Positions 35,601 to 43,568 of a stretch of 64,000 nucleotides of DNA are shown here, in pieces (the stretch's first letter is position 1; each line of letters starts with the position of its first letter). The notes under the pieces were generated by a model, which was given only the letters and a program-made list of their open reading frames with translations, was not told the origin of the DNA and made no database searches. Both the position numbers and the translations under genes were made by a program. Source of the DNA: JALORV01 sp963769745 (GTDB lineage Bacteria > Pseudomonadota > Gammaproteobacteria > Burkholderiales > Burkholderiaceae_F). The stretch is taken from positions 1 through 64,000 of the forward strand of contig CAVYNB010000025.1 of NCBI GenBank assembly GCA_963769745.1, in the 5' to 3' direction.

Positions 35601-36477
35601 ACAGCCGCGCGTAGAGCGGCAGTATCTCCGTGGCCGATACGGCTCCGCCCGGCCGATGCTTGCGCAATGCCTCGGCCGCCTCGCGGATCTCGCGCTCGCC
35701 GGGCAGGAACACCAGCACATCGCCGCGGCCGGCGCGCGCGCATTCGTCCACGGCATCGACCAGCGCTTCCATCAGCGTTCGATCGTCGGCGTCGTCCGCC
35801 TCGGCCACCGGCCGGTAGCGCACCTCGACCGGATACAGCCGCCCCGAGACCTCGATCACCGGCGCCGGTTCCTGCGCCGACCCGAAGTGACGCGCGAAGC
35901 GCTCGGCATCGATGGTCGCCGACGTGATGATCAGCTTGAGGTCGGGCCGCCGCGGCAGCAGCTGCCTCAGGTAGCCGAGCAGGAAGTCGATGTTGAGCGA
36001 GCGCTCGTGGGCTTCGTCGATGATCAGCGTGTCGTACTGCGACAGCAGCGGATCCGCCTGGGACTCCGCCAGCAGGATGCCATCGGTCATCAGCTTGACC
36101 GAGGCACCCGGCCGTGTCTGGTCGGTGAAACGGACCTTGAAGCCGACGACATCGCCCAGCGGTGTCTTGAGTTCCTCGGCAATGCGCCGTGCGATGCTCG
36201 ACGCAGCGATGCGCCGCGGCTGCGTATGCCCGATGATGCCGTCCCTGCCACGACCCAGGTTCAGGCAGATCTTTGGCAACTGCGTCGTCTTGCCGGAGCC
36301 CGTCTCGCCGCTGACGATCACGACCTGGTTCGCGGCGATGGCACGAGCAATGTCCTCGCGCCGGGCCGAGACCGGCAACTCCTCGGGAAAGGTGATGGCC
36401 GGCAGCGGCGCGCGAACCCGTGGCCCCCGGTGACGGGGCGGGTTGGGCGGTGGGGGCTGCATCGGCTCGCGTCGCAC
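32624..36477 (-). pseudogene. hrpA: ATP-dependent RNA helicase HrpA (frameshifted near 33258)
   Basis: DEAH-box helicase of the HrpA family. Motif I GETGSGKT is at residues 57-64, the DEAH box follows (IIDEAHERS), then SATI, and motif VI QRAGRCGR. OB-fold and C-terminal DUF3418 regions follow. The first frame runs to EQLKFLEKSL, then becomes arginine-rich nonsense. In another frame the chain resumes as LQSTQMQAATVPAL and runs to the normal end (VSSKRLQKAWEALRR). The break is at about 33258 and amounts to one base lost or two gained. With repair the protein is about 1,280 residues, normal for HrpA. The catalytic core is unaffected either way. Confidence 0.88.
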
Positions 36478-36585
36478 CTTGCGGTGCTAGCGCGTCATGG
36501 GATTCTCGTGGTCAGGGGCGCCGCACGCGCAGGAAGTGCGCTGGATCGCGGCGGCTTCTCGGCGAATGCGCGGTGATCAAAACAG

Positions 36586-36601
36586 CGAAAGTATACTTTC
36601 G
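36586..36601. promoter_or_regulatory. Perfect 16-bp palindrome at argA start, with embedded -10 TATACT
   Basis: CGAAAGTATACTTTCG ends three bases before the argA ATG. TATACT (36592-36597) sits seven bases before the ATG, the spacing expected of a -10 element for a leaderless message. No clear Shine-Dalgarno or good -35 is visible. It may instead be an operator. Confidence 0.5.
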
Positions 36602-36604
36602 CCG

Positions 36605-37966
36605 ATGAACGATGCCGCGCTCAACGACGCCGCAGTGAAGCAACCGCCGGTCCAGGCCACTGACCAGGCGCAGTTCGTCGCCTGGCTGCGGCAGGTCGCG
36701 CCCTACGTCCATGCGCATCGCGGGCGCACTTTCGTGATCGCGTTCTCGGGCAGCCTGATCGAAGCCGGACAGCTGACCGCGCTGGTCCAGGACGTATCGC
36801 TGCTGAACGCGATGGGCATCCGGATCGTGCTGGTGCACGGCTCTCGGCCGCAGGTGCAGGCGCAGCTCGCCCTCAAGGGCATCGACGCCCGGTTCCACAA
36901 CGATATCCGCGTCACGGACGCCGCGGCGCTCGAGTGCGTGAAGGAAGCCGCGGGTGAGATCCGGCTGGACATCGAGGCCGCGTTCTCGCAGGGCCTGCCG
37001 TCGACCCCAATGGCCCACTCGAAAGTGCGGGTCGTCAGCGGAAACTTTGTCACGGCCCGGCCGATGGGCATCATCGACGGCATCGACCTGCAACTGAGCG
37101 GCGTGGTGCGCAAGGTCGACACCGACGCGCTGCGCTTCGTACTCGCGAACGGCGGGCTGGTGCTGCTATCGCCGCTTGGCTTTTCGCCGACCGGCGAAGC
37201 GTTCAACCTGACGATGGAAGACGTGGCCTGCAGCGTTGCAACCGCGCTCAAGGCCGACAAGCTCGTGCTGCTGACCGAGACCGCCGGCATTGCCGGAACA
37301 GAAGGCCAGCTGCTGAACGAACTGTCAGTGGAGGACGCGGAGCGCCGGCTTACGGCCGGCGAGGTCACAGGCGATGCCGCCTTCAACCTGCGCTATGCGG
37401 TCAAGGCCTGCCGCGCAGGTGTGGCGCGTGCGCACATCCTCTCGTACGCGCTCGATGGCGGTGTGCTGGTTGAACTGTTCACGCACGAAGGCGTCGGCAC
37501 GATGGTCGCGCCTGAAAACCTGGAGAAGATGCGCGATGCGACTGCCGACGACGTCGGCGGCGTCATCAAGCTGATCGAACCTCTCGAGGCCGACGGCACG
37601 CTGGTCAAACGGCCGCGCGAGCTGATCGAACGCGAGATCGACCGCTTTACCGTGCTCGAGCACGATGGCTTCATCTTCGGGTGCGCGGCGCTGTACCCGT
37701 TTCCGCGCGAGAAAGCCGGCGAACTCGCATGCCTCACGGTTCACCCGCAATATCAGGGCTACGGCGATGGCGAGCGCCTGATGAAGCGCATCGAGGCCCG
37801 CGCCAAGGCCGCTGGCATTGAACGACTGTTCGTGCTGACCACCCGTACCGCGCATTTCTTCATCAAGCGCGGGTTCAGGCCGGCCACCGTCGACGACCTG
37901 CCGCCGACGCGACAGAACATGTACAACTGGCAGCGCCGCTCGCAGGTGCTGATCAAAACGATTTAG
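36605..37966 (+). CDS. argA: Amino-acid N-acetyltransferase (N-acetylglutamate synthase)
   Basis: 453-residue first enzyme of arginine synthesis, making N-acetylglutamate. The N-terminal amino-acid-kinase-like domain shows FVIAFSGSLIEAG and VLVHGSRPQVQ. The C-terminal GNAT domain begins near residue 310 and contains LTVHPQYQGYGDGERLM for acetyl-CoA binding. The ATG used lacks a Shine-Dalgarno and sits after a perfect palindrome. Longer starts upstream give a sequence without family character. It is followed by yggX after 11 bases, a pairing common in betaproteobacteria. Confidence 0.94.
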   Translation: MNDAALNDAAVKQPPVQATDQAQFVAWLRQVAPYVHAHRGRTFVIAFSGSLIEAGQLTALVQDVSLLNAMGIRIVLVHGSRPQVQAQLALKGIDARFHNDIRVTDAAALECVKEAAGEIRLDIEAAFSQGLPSTPMAHSKVRVVSGNFVTARPMGIIDGIDLQLSGVVRKVDTDALRFVLANGGLVLLSPLGFSPTGEAFNLTMEDVACSVATALKADKLVLLTETAGIAGTEGQLLNELSVEDAERRLTAGEVTGDAAFNLRYAVKACRAGVARAHILSYALDGGVLVELFTHEGVGTMVAPENLEKMRDATADDVGGVIKLIEPLEADGTLVKRPRELIEREIDRFTVLEHDGFIFGCAALYPFPREKAGELACLTVHPQYQGYGDGERLMKRIEARAKAAGIERLFVLTTRTAHFFIKRGFRPATVDDLPPTRQNMYNWQRRSQVLIKTI

Positions 37967-37977
37967 GAGAACGCACC

Positions 37978-38250
37978 ATGGCGCGCATGATTCACTGCGT
38001 GAAGCTCGGCCGCGAGGCTGAAGCTCTCGACTTTCCGCCGGTCCCGGGCGACCTTGGCAAGCGGATCTGGGAGAACGTGTCGAAGGAAGCATGGGCCGGC
38101 TGGCTCAAGCACCAGACGATGCTGGTCAACGAGAACCGCCTGAACCTGGCCGATGCCCGCGCCCGCAAGTACCTGCTGACGCAGATGGAAAAGCATTTCT
38201 TCGGCGAAGGCGCGGACGCCGCGGCGGGCTACGTGCCGCCGTCGAGCTAG
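37978..38250 (+). CDS. yggX: Probable Fe(II)-trafficking protein
   Basis: 90-residue YggX-family protein linked to protection of iron-sulfur clusters from oxidative damage. MARMIHCVKLGREAEALDFP, GKRIWENVSKEAW and NENRLNLADARARKYL are family blocks, and the single conserved Cys is at residue 7. AGGAGA precedes the ATG. Cotranscribed with argA. Confidence 0.95.
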   Translation: MARMIHCVKLGREAEALDFPPVPGDLGKRIWENVSKEAWAGWLKHQTMLVNENRLNLADARARKYLLTQMEKHFFGEGADAAAGYVPPSS

Positions 38251-38294
38251 GTGAGCGACTGACCGGGCGCCGCCGTCCGCAGGGTCCGCGTGGC

Positions 38295-38981
38295 TCAGCG
38301 CGCCGGCGGCTGCGGCAGGTGGTACATCACGGCCGTATCAAATGGCGCCCAGAAGGCGGTGCGTACGCCGGCCGCCACCAAAGCGCGTCGCGTCCACTCA
38401 TTGCACGTGTACCAGAACGCGTACGTCGGCACCGCCTCGTAGAACGCGTCGGAGTCGAAGTATCCCGGCGCGTCGATCTGGCGCGCCTGCCCGTCCGGGT
38501 CACGCACGAACGACGCACGGATGTAGGCGACGAGGCGCTCGTACTCCGCGGCTGACAGGCGCACACGCTTGGCCTTGTAGGCGGTCGGCGTCTCCACGTA
38601 CTCGACGTGCATTGCGCCGTCGCCCAGGCCACTCAGCGCCACGATGGCGGTCGTCGGGTGCAGATCTGACCAGGTGGGCGTGTTGACCATGAAGCCACGG
38701 TCGCCCCAGCCGAATGCAATCCAGTCCGTCGGTGCCGGCAGCGCACGCATCTGCCGCACCGGAAACTCGGCGCTCCAGTCAACGACCCCGTGCCGCGTCG
38801 GGAGGATGAGTTCCGCATGCACGCCGTTGGTCCGCACGTACACCGGGATGCCGTCATGGGACTCGACGAAGTCCGTATTGCGCGGCAGCGCGCCGAGCAC
38901 CAGCGCCGCGATCACGTAGCCGGTGAGCACGAGGAAGAGCACCGCGGCGGCCAGGCCCGCGCCGCGCAGCCAGGCGTTCAT
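38295..38981 (-). CDS. DUF2459 (TIGR02117) family protein
   Basis: 228-residue protein anchored by one N-terminal hydrophobic segment (LAAAVLFLVLTGYVIAALVL). The family blocks VYVRTNGVHAELILP, IAFGWGDRGFMVNTPTW and WYTCNEWTRRAL are visible, with conserved His, Trp and Cys residues that suggest a catalytic site, but no reaction is known. The start overlaps the stop of rpiA (ATGA). Confidence 0.87.
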   Translation of the reverse strand: MNAWLRGAGLAAAVLFLVLTGYVIAALVLGALPRNTDFVESHDGIPVYVRTNGVHAELILPTRHGVVDWSAEFPVRQMRALPAPTDWIAFGWGDRGFMVNTPTWSDLHPTTAIVALSGLGDGAMHVEYVETPTAYKAKRVRLSAAEYERLVAYIRASFVRDPDGQARQIDAPGYFDSDAFYEAVPTYAFWYTCNEWTRRALVAAGVRTAFWAPFDTAVMYHLPQPPAR

Positions 38982-39643
38982 GGCCGCCGAGTTTCCCGGA
39001 CGCCGTCCGGTGTGCCGAGCAGCAGCACGTCTGCTCCCCGTCGCGCAAAGAGACCGTTGGTCACGACACCGACGATGCCGTCGACTCGCTGCTCGAAAGC
39101 CGCCGGAGCATCGATCCGCAGCCCGTGAACATCGATGATGACATTGCCGTTGTCGGTCACGAAGTCCGCACGCAGTCGCGGCGATCCGCCAAGCCGCACG
39201 AGTTCGCGGGCAACCTGCGCCCGCGCCATCGGGATGACCTCGACCGGCAGCGGGAACTGGCCGAGCACGCCGACGAGCTTGCTCTGGTCGGCGATGCAGA
39301 CAAAGGTGCGCGCCACGGCCGCGACGATCTTTTCGCGGGTCAGCGCACCGCCGCCCCCCTTGATCATCGAAAAGCCGGCATCGATCTCGTCGGCACCGTC
39401 GACGTACACGGCGAGCGCTTCGACATCGTTGAGGTCGAAGAGCGGAATCCCGAGCGCGGCGAGCCGCCGGGCACTGCGCTCCGAACTGGCGACTGCGCCC
39501 TTGATGCGCGACCGGATCGCCGCGAGTTCATCGATGAAGAAATCGGCGGTCGATCCGGTCCCGACGCCGATGATCTCGCCGTCCGGCACATGACGGATCG
39601 CAGCCCGCGCGACCGCCCGCTTGAGTTCGTCCTGGGTAGCCAT
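38978..39643 (-). CDS. rpiA: Ribose-5-phosphate isomerase A
   Basis: 221-residue enzyme that interconverts ribose 5-phosphate and ribulose 5-phosphate in the pentose phosphate pathway. Blocks IGVGTGSTADFFID, VYVDGADEID (catalytic Asp) and KGGGGALTREKIVA identify it; the closing segment DVHGLRIDAP is also present. Coupled by a four-base overlap to the DUF2459 gene. Confidence 0.97.
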   Translation of the reverse strand: MATQDELKRAVARAAIRHVPDGEIIGVGTGSTADFFIDELAAIRSRIKGAVASSERSARRLAALGIPLFDLNDVEALAVYVDGADEIDAGFSMIKGGGGALTREKIVAAVARTFVCIADQSKLVGVLGQFPLPVEVIPMARAQVARELVRLGGSPRLRADFVTDNGNVIIDVHGLRIDAPAAFEQRVDGIVGVVTNGLFARRGADVLLLGTPDGVRETRRP

Positions 39644-39694
39644 TGCCTTCCTTGCAACGGCCGGGATGATAGCGACTGCGGGCGAGTCGAAGGG

Positions 39695-40864
39695 CTAGTG
39701 AGCCGCCGGGCGCACCGGCTGCGAACGGACTATCCAGAAAGGCCGCGGCCGATGCTCACAGTAGCTGCGCATCGCGCTGTCCGCGAAGCGCGCCACGCGC
39801 GGGCGCACCGCAAGATTGGTCGTGACCAGTTGCGGCGAATTGTCCTCGCTCTCGACGATATAGCCGTGTCCGTACGGCTTGAGCACGACGTTGCCGCAGA
39901 TGCGCACATGGCGCGAACCGACCGTGACGATGCCGCGCTGGTACGAATGCTGCACCAGGCAGCCGCTGACGGAGCTTTCGGCCGCATCGCCGTTGTTGTG
40001 CCAGTGCAGCGGATAGCGACCCGGACGATTGAACTGCCCCATGCGCCGGAACTCGACACCGGAGAAGCGTCCGATCGCACGCCGTCCCGCGGTGCCGGGC
40101 TGAAGCGAACTGGCGATCATGCAGTAGCCGCCCTGGCTCGCGCGCTCCGACTCCTCGCAGCCCTGGACGACGATATTGCGTTCGAGCAGCACCGCCTTCG
40201 CGATCGAGCCCGGCTGCATGTGCAGCAGCGGCGCATGCTGGCCATGATGACGATGGGCGACCGCTCGGTCGAGCATCAGCGTCATGCAGTCGCCGCCGAC
40301 ATCCACGATCGTGCGCTCTTCTACCAATGCGTGATCGTGGCCGGAGGCGATGGCAATCCGTTCGCCGACGCGCCAATCCACCGGCTGCGCCAGGCGGATC
40401 GTGTTGTGTCCCGGCGCGACACTGCTGCCGAGTGGTACCCAGGAGGAGCGCTGCTCGCCATGCAGGTCGATGGTGCCGCCGTCGAGTGCGGCGAGGAACT
40501 TGCTGCCGAGCGCCGCGTGCGGAACCACGCCCTCGCGGGCACACAGCGTGATGCTCAGTTGCTGGCGGAACGGCCGCTCCGGACCGCCGGCGGCCAATCG
40601 GCCGTTGCCATGAACGAGGATCCACCCGGCACGCACTTTGGCGTCGCGGGTGGCGAGCAGCAGCGTGCCCTCGACATCGAGGCTGGCCACGTCGATGTCC
40701 TGGTCCAGCACGACGGTACGGCCTGCCTCGATATGCACTGGAGAGCCGTCCACGGGGACCCGGCCACCCCAGGTGGCGGGATCAGACCAGTGCTGAGCTC
40801 CCTCGGGGAAGATGTCGGCCGGCACCGGCGGTGCGCCGGCGGCCTGGAATTCGAGGAAGCCCAT
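39695..40864 (-). CDS. G8-domain, right-handed beta-helix protein
   Basis: 389-residue protein. The G8 domain is near the N-terminus: HWSDPATWGGRVPVDGSPV followed by VLDQDIDVASLDVEGTLLL. A beta-helix follows with repeated strands such as GRYPLHWHNNGDAAESSVSG and SYQRGIVTVGSRHVRICGNVV. In animals this pair occurs in CEMIP/TMEM2, which act on hyaluronan; bacterial members are rarer and mostly longer. No signal peptide is visible from the chosen ATG. The end falls just after YIVESEDNSPQ, earlier than expected, so it may be a truncated version. It is followed by rpiA after about 50 bases. Confidence 0.72.
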   Translation of the reverse strand: MGFLEFQAAGAPPVPADIFPEGAQHWSDPATWGGRVPVDGSPVHIEAGRTVVLDQDIDVASLDVEGTLLLATRDAKVRAGWILVHGNGRLAAGGPERPFRQQLSITLCAREGVVPHAALGSKFLAALDGGTIDLHGEQRSSWVPLGSSVAPGHNTIRLAQPVDWRVGERIAIASGHDHALVEERTIVDVGGDCMTLMLDRAVAHRHHGQHAPLLHMQPGSIAKAVLLERNIVVQGCEESERASQGGYCMIASSLQPGTAGRRAIGRFSGVEFRRMGQFNRPGRYPLHWHNNGDAAESSVSGCLVQHSYQRGIVTVGSRHVRICGNVVLKPYGHGYIVESEDNSPQLVTTNLAVRPRVARFADSAMRSYCEHRPRPFWIVRSQPVRPAAH

Positions 40865-41043
40865 CTGTGCTCGATGCGGTGGTCTCTGTCGGCGCGACCA
40901 ACACGGCCGCACTCGTCTGAACACGAAGGGTACGACGCCACCACGGAGCGTCAATCGCGCCGCCCGCATCCGGATGGATGACAGCGTCCGGCGCCACCCT
41001 TAGCGGCGGCAATTCCGGCAATCGACGATGCCTTCGGAGAGGT

Positions 41044-42861
41044 TCAGCGACGCGGCGGCGGCAGGTCCGTGCAGGCGCCCTCGGCGACTTCCGCGGCCAT
41101 GCCGACCGATTCGCCGAGGGTCGGATGCGGATGGATGGTGCGGCCGATGTCGACCGCGTCGGCACCCATCTCGATTGCCAGGGCGACCTCGCTGATCAGG
41201 TCGCCGGCATGTGTCCCGACGATACCGCCACCGACGATGCGATGCGTCTCCTCGTCGAACAGCAGCTTCGTGACGCCCTCGTCGCGACCGTTGGCAATCG
41301 CACGCCCGGATGCCGACCATGGGAACACGCCCTTTTTTACCTTGCGACCGGCTTTCTTCGCGTCGTCCTCGGTCAGTCCGACCCACGCCACTTCCGGATC
41401 GGTGTAGGCGACCGATGGAATGACGCTGGCATCGAAGTGAGCCTTGTGGCCTGCGATGACCTCCGCCGCAACGTGGCCCTCGTGCACCGCCTTGTGCGCC
41501 AGCATCGGCTGGCCGACGATGTCACCGATCGCGAAGATATGCGGCACGTTGGTACGCATCTGGCTGTCGACCGGAATGTAGCCACGCTCGTTGACGACGA
41601 CGCCGGCCCGGTCCGCACCGATCTTCCTTCCATTCGGCGTGCGACCAACCGACTGCAGGATCATGTCGTACCACTGCGGCTCGGCCGGGGCCGACTCGCC
41701 TTCGAAGTAAACCAGCAGGCCCTCGGGCTTGGCCTCGACCGACACTGTCTTCGTCTTCAGCATGATGCTGTCGAAGCGGGGCGTGTTCATCTTCTGCCAG
41801 ACCTTGACGAGGTCACGGTCGGCACCGAGCATCAGCCCGTCGAGCATCTCGACGACGTCGACGCGGGCGCCGAGCGACGAGTAGACCGTGGCCATCTCGA
41901 GTCCGATGATGCCGCCGCCCACCACCAGCATTTTCTTCGGCACGGCACGCAGCCCGAGCGCACCGGTGGAGTCCACGACGCGCGGATCATCGGGAATGAA
42001 CGGCAGGTGCACCGCCGCCGAGCCCGCTGCAATGATCGCGGCTCCGAACCGAACGACCTGTTTCTGCCCGGTCTTGTCCTGGGCGTCGCCGGTCGTCAGT
42101 TCCACCTCGAGGTGGTTCGGCCCGACGAAACTGCCGTAGCCGCGCACGACGGTGACCTTGCGCATCTTGGCCATCGAGCCCAGGCCGCCGGTGAGCTTGC
42201 CCACCACCTTGTTCTTGTGGGCGCGCAGCTTGTCGAGGTCCACCTTAGGAGCACCAAACTCGACACCGAGGCCGGCAAAGTGTGCGGCCTCGTCCATGAC
42301 CGCCGCGACATGCAGCAGCGCCTTCGACGGGATGCAGCCGACGTTCAGGCACACGCCGCCCAGCGCTGCATAACGCTCCACCAGTACGACCTTCTGCCCC
42401 AGGTCAGCCGCACGAAACGCAGCCGAGTAGCCACCCGGCCCGGCACCGAGCACCAGTACATCGCACTCGACGTCGGCGGCACCGTCGAAGCGGGCGGCCT
42501 GCGGTGCGGTCGCAGGGGCCGACGCCACGGCGGGTGCTGGAACTGGAGCGGGCGCAGCCGCCGGAACTTTCGCGGGACTCTTGGCCGACGAAGCCTTTGC
42601 GGCAGGCGCCGAGTCGCTTGCACCTGCCTCGAGCCTCAGCACCAGCGAACCCTGCGAGACCTTGTCTCCCAGCTTGACGACCAGTTCCTTCACGACGCCG
42701 GCCGCCGACGACGGGATCTCCATCGACGCCTTGTCGCTTTCGACGGTGATCAGCGACTGCTCCTTGCTGATCGTGTCCCCGGGCTTGACCAGAACTTCGA
42801 TCACTTCGACTTCCTTGAAGTCACCGATGTCGGGTACCACGACGTCCATGGTCTGGCTCAT
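41044..42861 (-). CDS. lpdA: Dihydrolipoyl dehydrogenase (E3) with N-terminal lipoyl domain
   Basis: 605-residue E3 of the pyruvate dehydrogenase complex; it reoxidises dihydrolipoamide with FAD and NAD. An N-terminal lipoyl domain (residues 1-77, lipoyl Lys44 in ESDKAS) is joined by an Ala/Pro linker to the flavoenzyme core. The FAD motif GAGPGG is at 139-144, the redox cysteines are Cys171 and Cys176 (GGVCLNVGCIPSK), and the late HPHPTLGE His-Glu pair completes the site. The lipoyl-E3 fusion is typical of betaproteobacteria. Last gene of the PDH operon. Confidence 0.96.
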   Translation of the reverse strand: MSQTMDVVVPDIGDFKEVEVIEVLVKPGDTISKEQSLITVESDKASMEIPSSAAGVVKELVVKLGDKVSQGSLVLRLEAGASDSAPAAKASSAKSPAKVPAAAPAPVPAPAVASAPATAPQAARFDGAADVECDVLVLGAGPGGYSAAFRAADLGQKVVLVERYAALGGVCLNVGCIPSKALLHVAAVMDEAAHFAGLGVEFGAPKVDLDKLRAHKNKVVGKLTGGLGSMAKMRKVTVVRGYGSFVGPNHLEVELTTGDAQDKTGQKQVVRFGAAIIAAGSAAVHLPFIPDDPRVVDSTGALGLRAVPKKMLVVGGGIIGLEMATVYSSLGARVDVVEMLDGLMLGADRDLVKVWQKMNTPRFDSIMLKTKTVSVEAKPEGLLVYFEGESAPAEPQWYDMILQSVGRTPNGRKIGADRAGVVVNERGYIPVDSQMRTNVPHIFAIGDIVGQPMLAHKAVHEGHVAAEVIAGHKAHFDASVIPSVAYTDPEVAWVGLTEDDAKKAGRKVKKGVFPWSASGRAIANGRDEGVTKLLFDEETHRIVGGGIVGTHAGDLISEVALAIEMGADAVDIGRTIHPHPTLGESVGMAAEVAEGACTDLPPPRR

Positions 42862-42934
42862 CTCTGCTCTCCTGCGCTGCGCGCCGTCCGCCCGCGCTTG
42901 TTGTCACACGCCGCTCGGTATCCGCGCGGCATGC

Positions 42935-43525
42935 TCATGCGTCCTCGCGGCCGCCCACGGCGGTCGGATCAATACTGAATACGCGCGCCGGCAGCGCGGA
43001 ACTCTTGTCGAACTCGGCACCGGCCCTGACGCCGAGTTCCGCGATCCGGCGTGCCGACGCGATGCGGTCGTAACTCGAGTACATCGCGCCAAGCGCGAAA
43101 TTGCGACCGGACCCGATGCCCCAGAAACGGTCGAAGCTGAAGACCTCGCGATACGAGTAGACGCCGTAGATGCCGCTGGCATTGGCGATCAGTGCCGTGA
43201 TCTGCGACGACTCGTAGGGGTCGCTGTCCTCTTCCTTGGGATTGAGGAAGAAGCGCTCCTTGAGGACCGGGTGCAGGCGCTGGAATGTGCTGAAGATCTC
43301 CTGCCGGCTGCCCAGCCGGCAATCGTCACCCACGTGCTTGAGTGCCTCGGCGAACACGGCGAAGTGCGCAGTGCTGCCCGCCAGACCGATGTACGAATCG
43401 TGTACCCGGAAGATCTTTTCGTTCATTTCGTAGCCGTGCGGCAGACGCGTCTCGCCGAAGGTGACGAGCGCATCCGAGGCGATCGCGATCTCCCCCTTCT
43501 TCTTGACGACCACGATCGTCGTCAT
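42935..43525 (-). CDS. Beta-proteobacterial proteasome homologue (BPH), Ntn-hydrolase
   Basis: 196-residue member of the proteasome/HslV fold. After removal of Met, Thr2 becomes the N-terminal nucleophile (TTIVVVKKKGEIAIASD); Asp18 and Lys37 (NEKIFRV) match the HslV Asp17/Lys33, and GIGSGRNFALGAMYS matches the family's Ser-Gly loop. It differs from HslV in the C-terminal half and from Anbu in size. BPH forms a double ring in the one member I recall being studied; its substrates are unknown. It sits between aceF (43 bases away) and lpdA (73 bases away) on the same strand, so it is likely transcribed with the PDH operon. No HslU-like ATPase is in the window. Confidence 0.86.
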   Translation of the reverse strand: MTTIVVVKKKGEIAIASDALVTFGETRLPHGYEMNEKIFRVHDSYIGLAGSTAHFAVFAEALKHVGDDCRLGSRQEIFSTFQRLHPVLKERFFLNPKEEDSDPYESSQITALIANASGIYGVYSYREVFSFDRFWGIGSGRNFALGAMYSSYDRIASARRIAELGVRAGAEFDKSSALPARVFSIDPTAVGGREDA

Positions 43526-43568
43526 CGGCGCGGCTCGGCGCGTCTCATCATCGAAGCAGGCCGATCCG

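Noticed and set aside
33109..36477. Treating the first hrpA frame as a complete, 1122-residue helicase
   Set aside because: Its last 40 residues are Arg-rich nonsense while the normal C-terminus continues in another frame.
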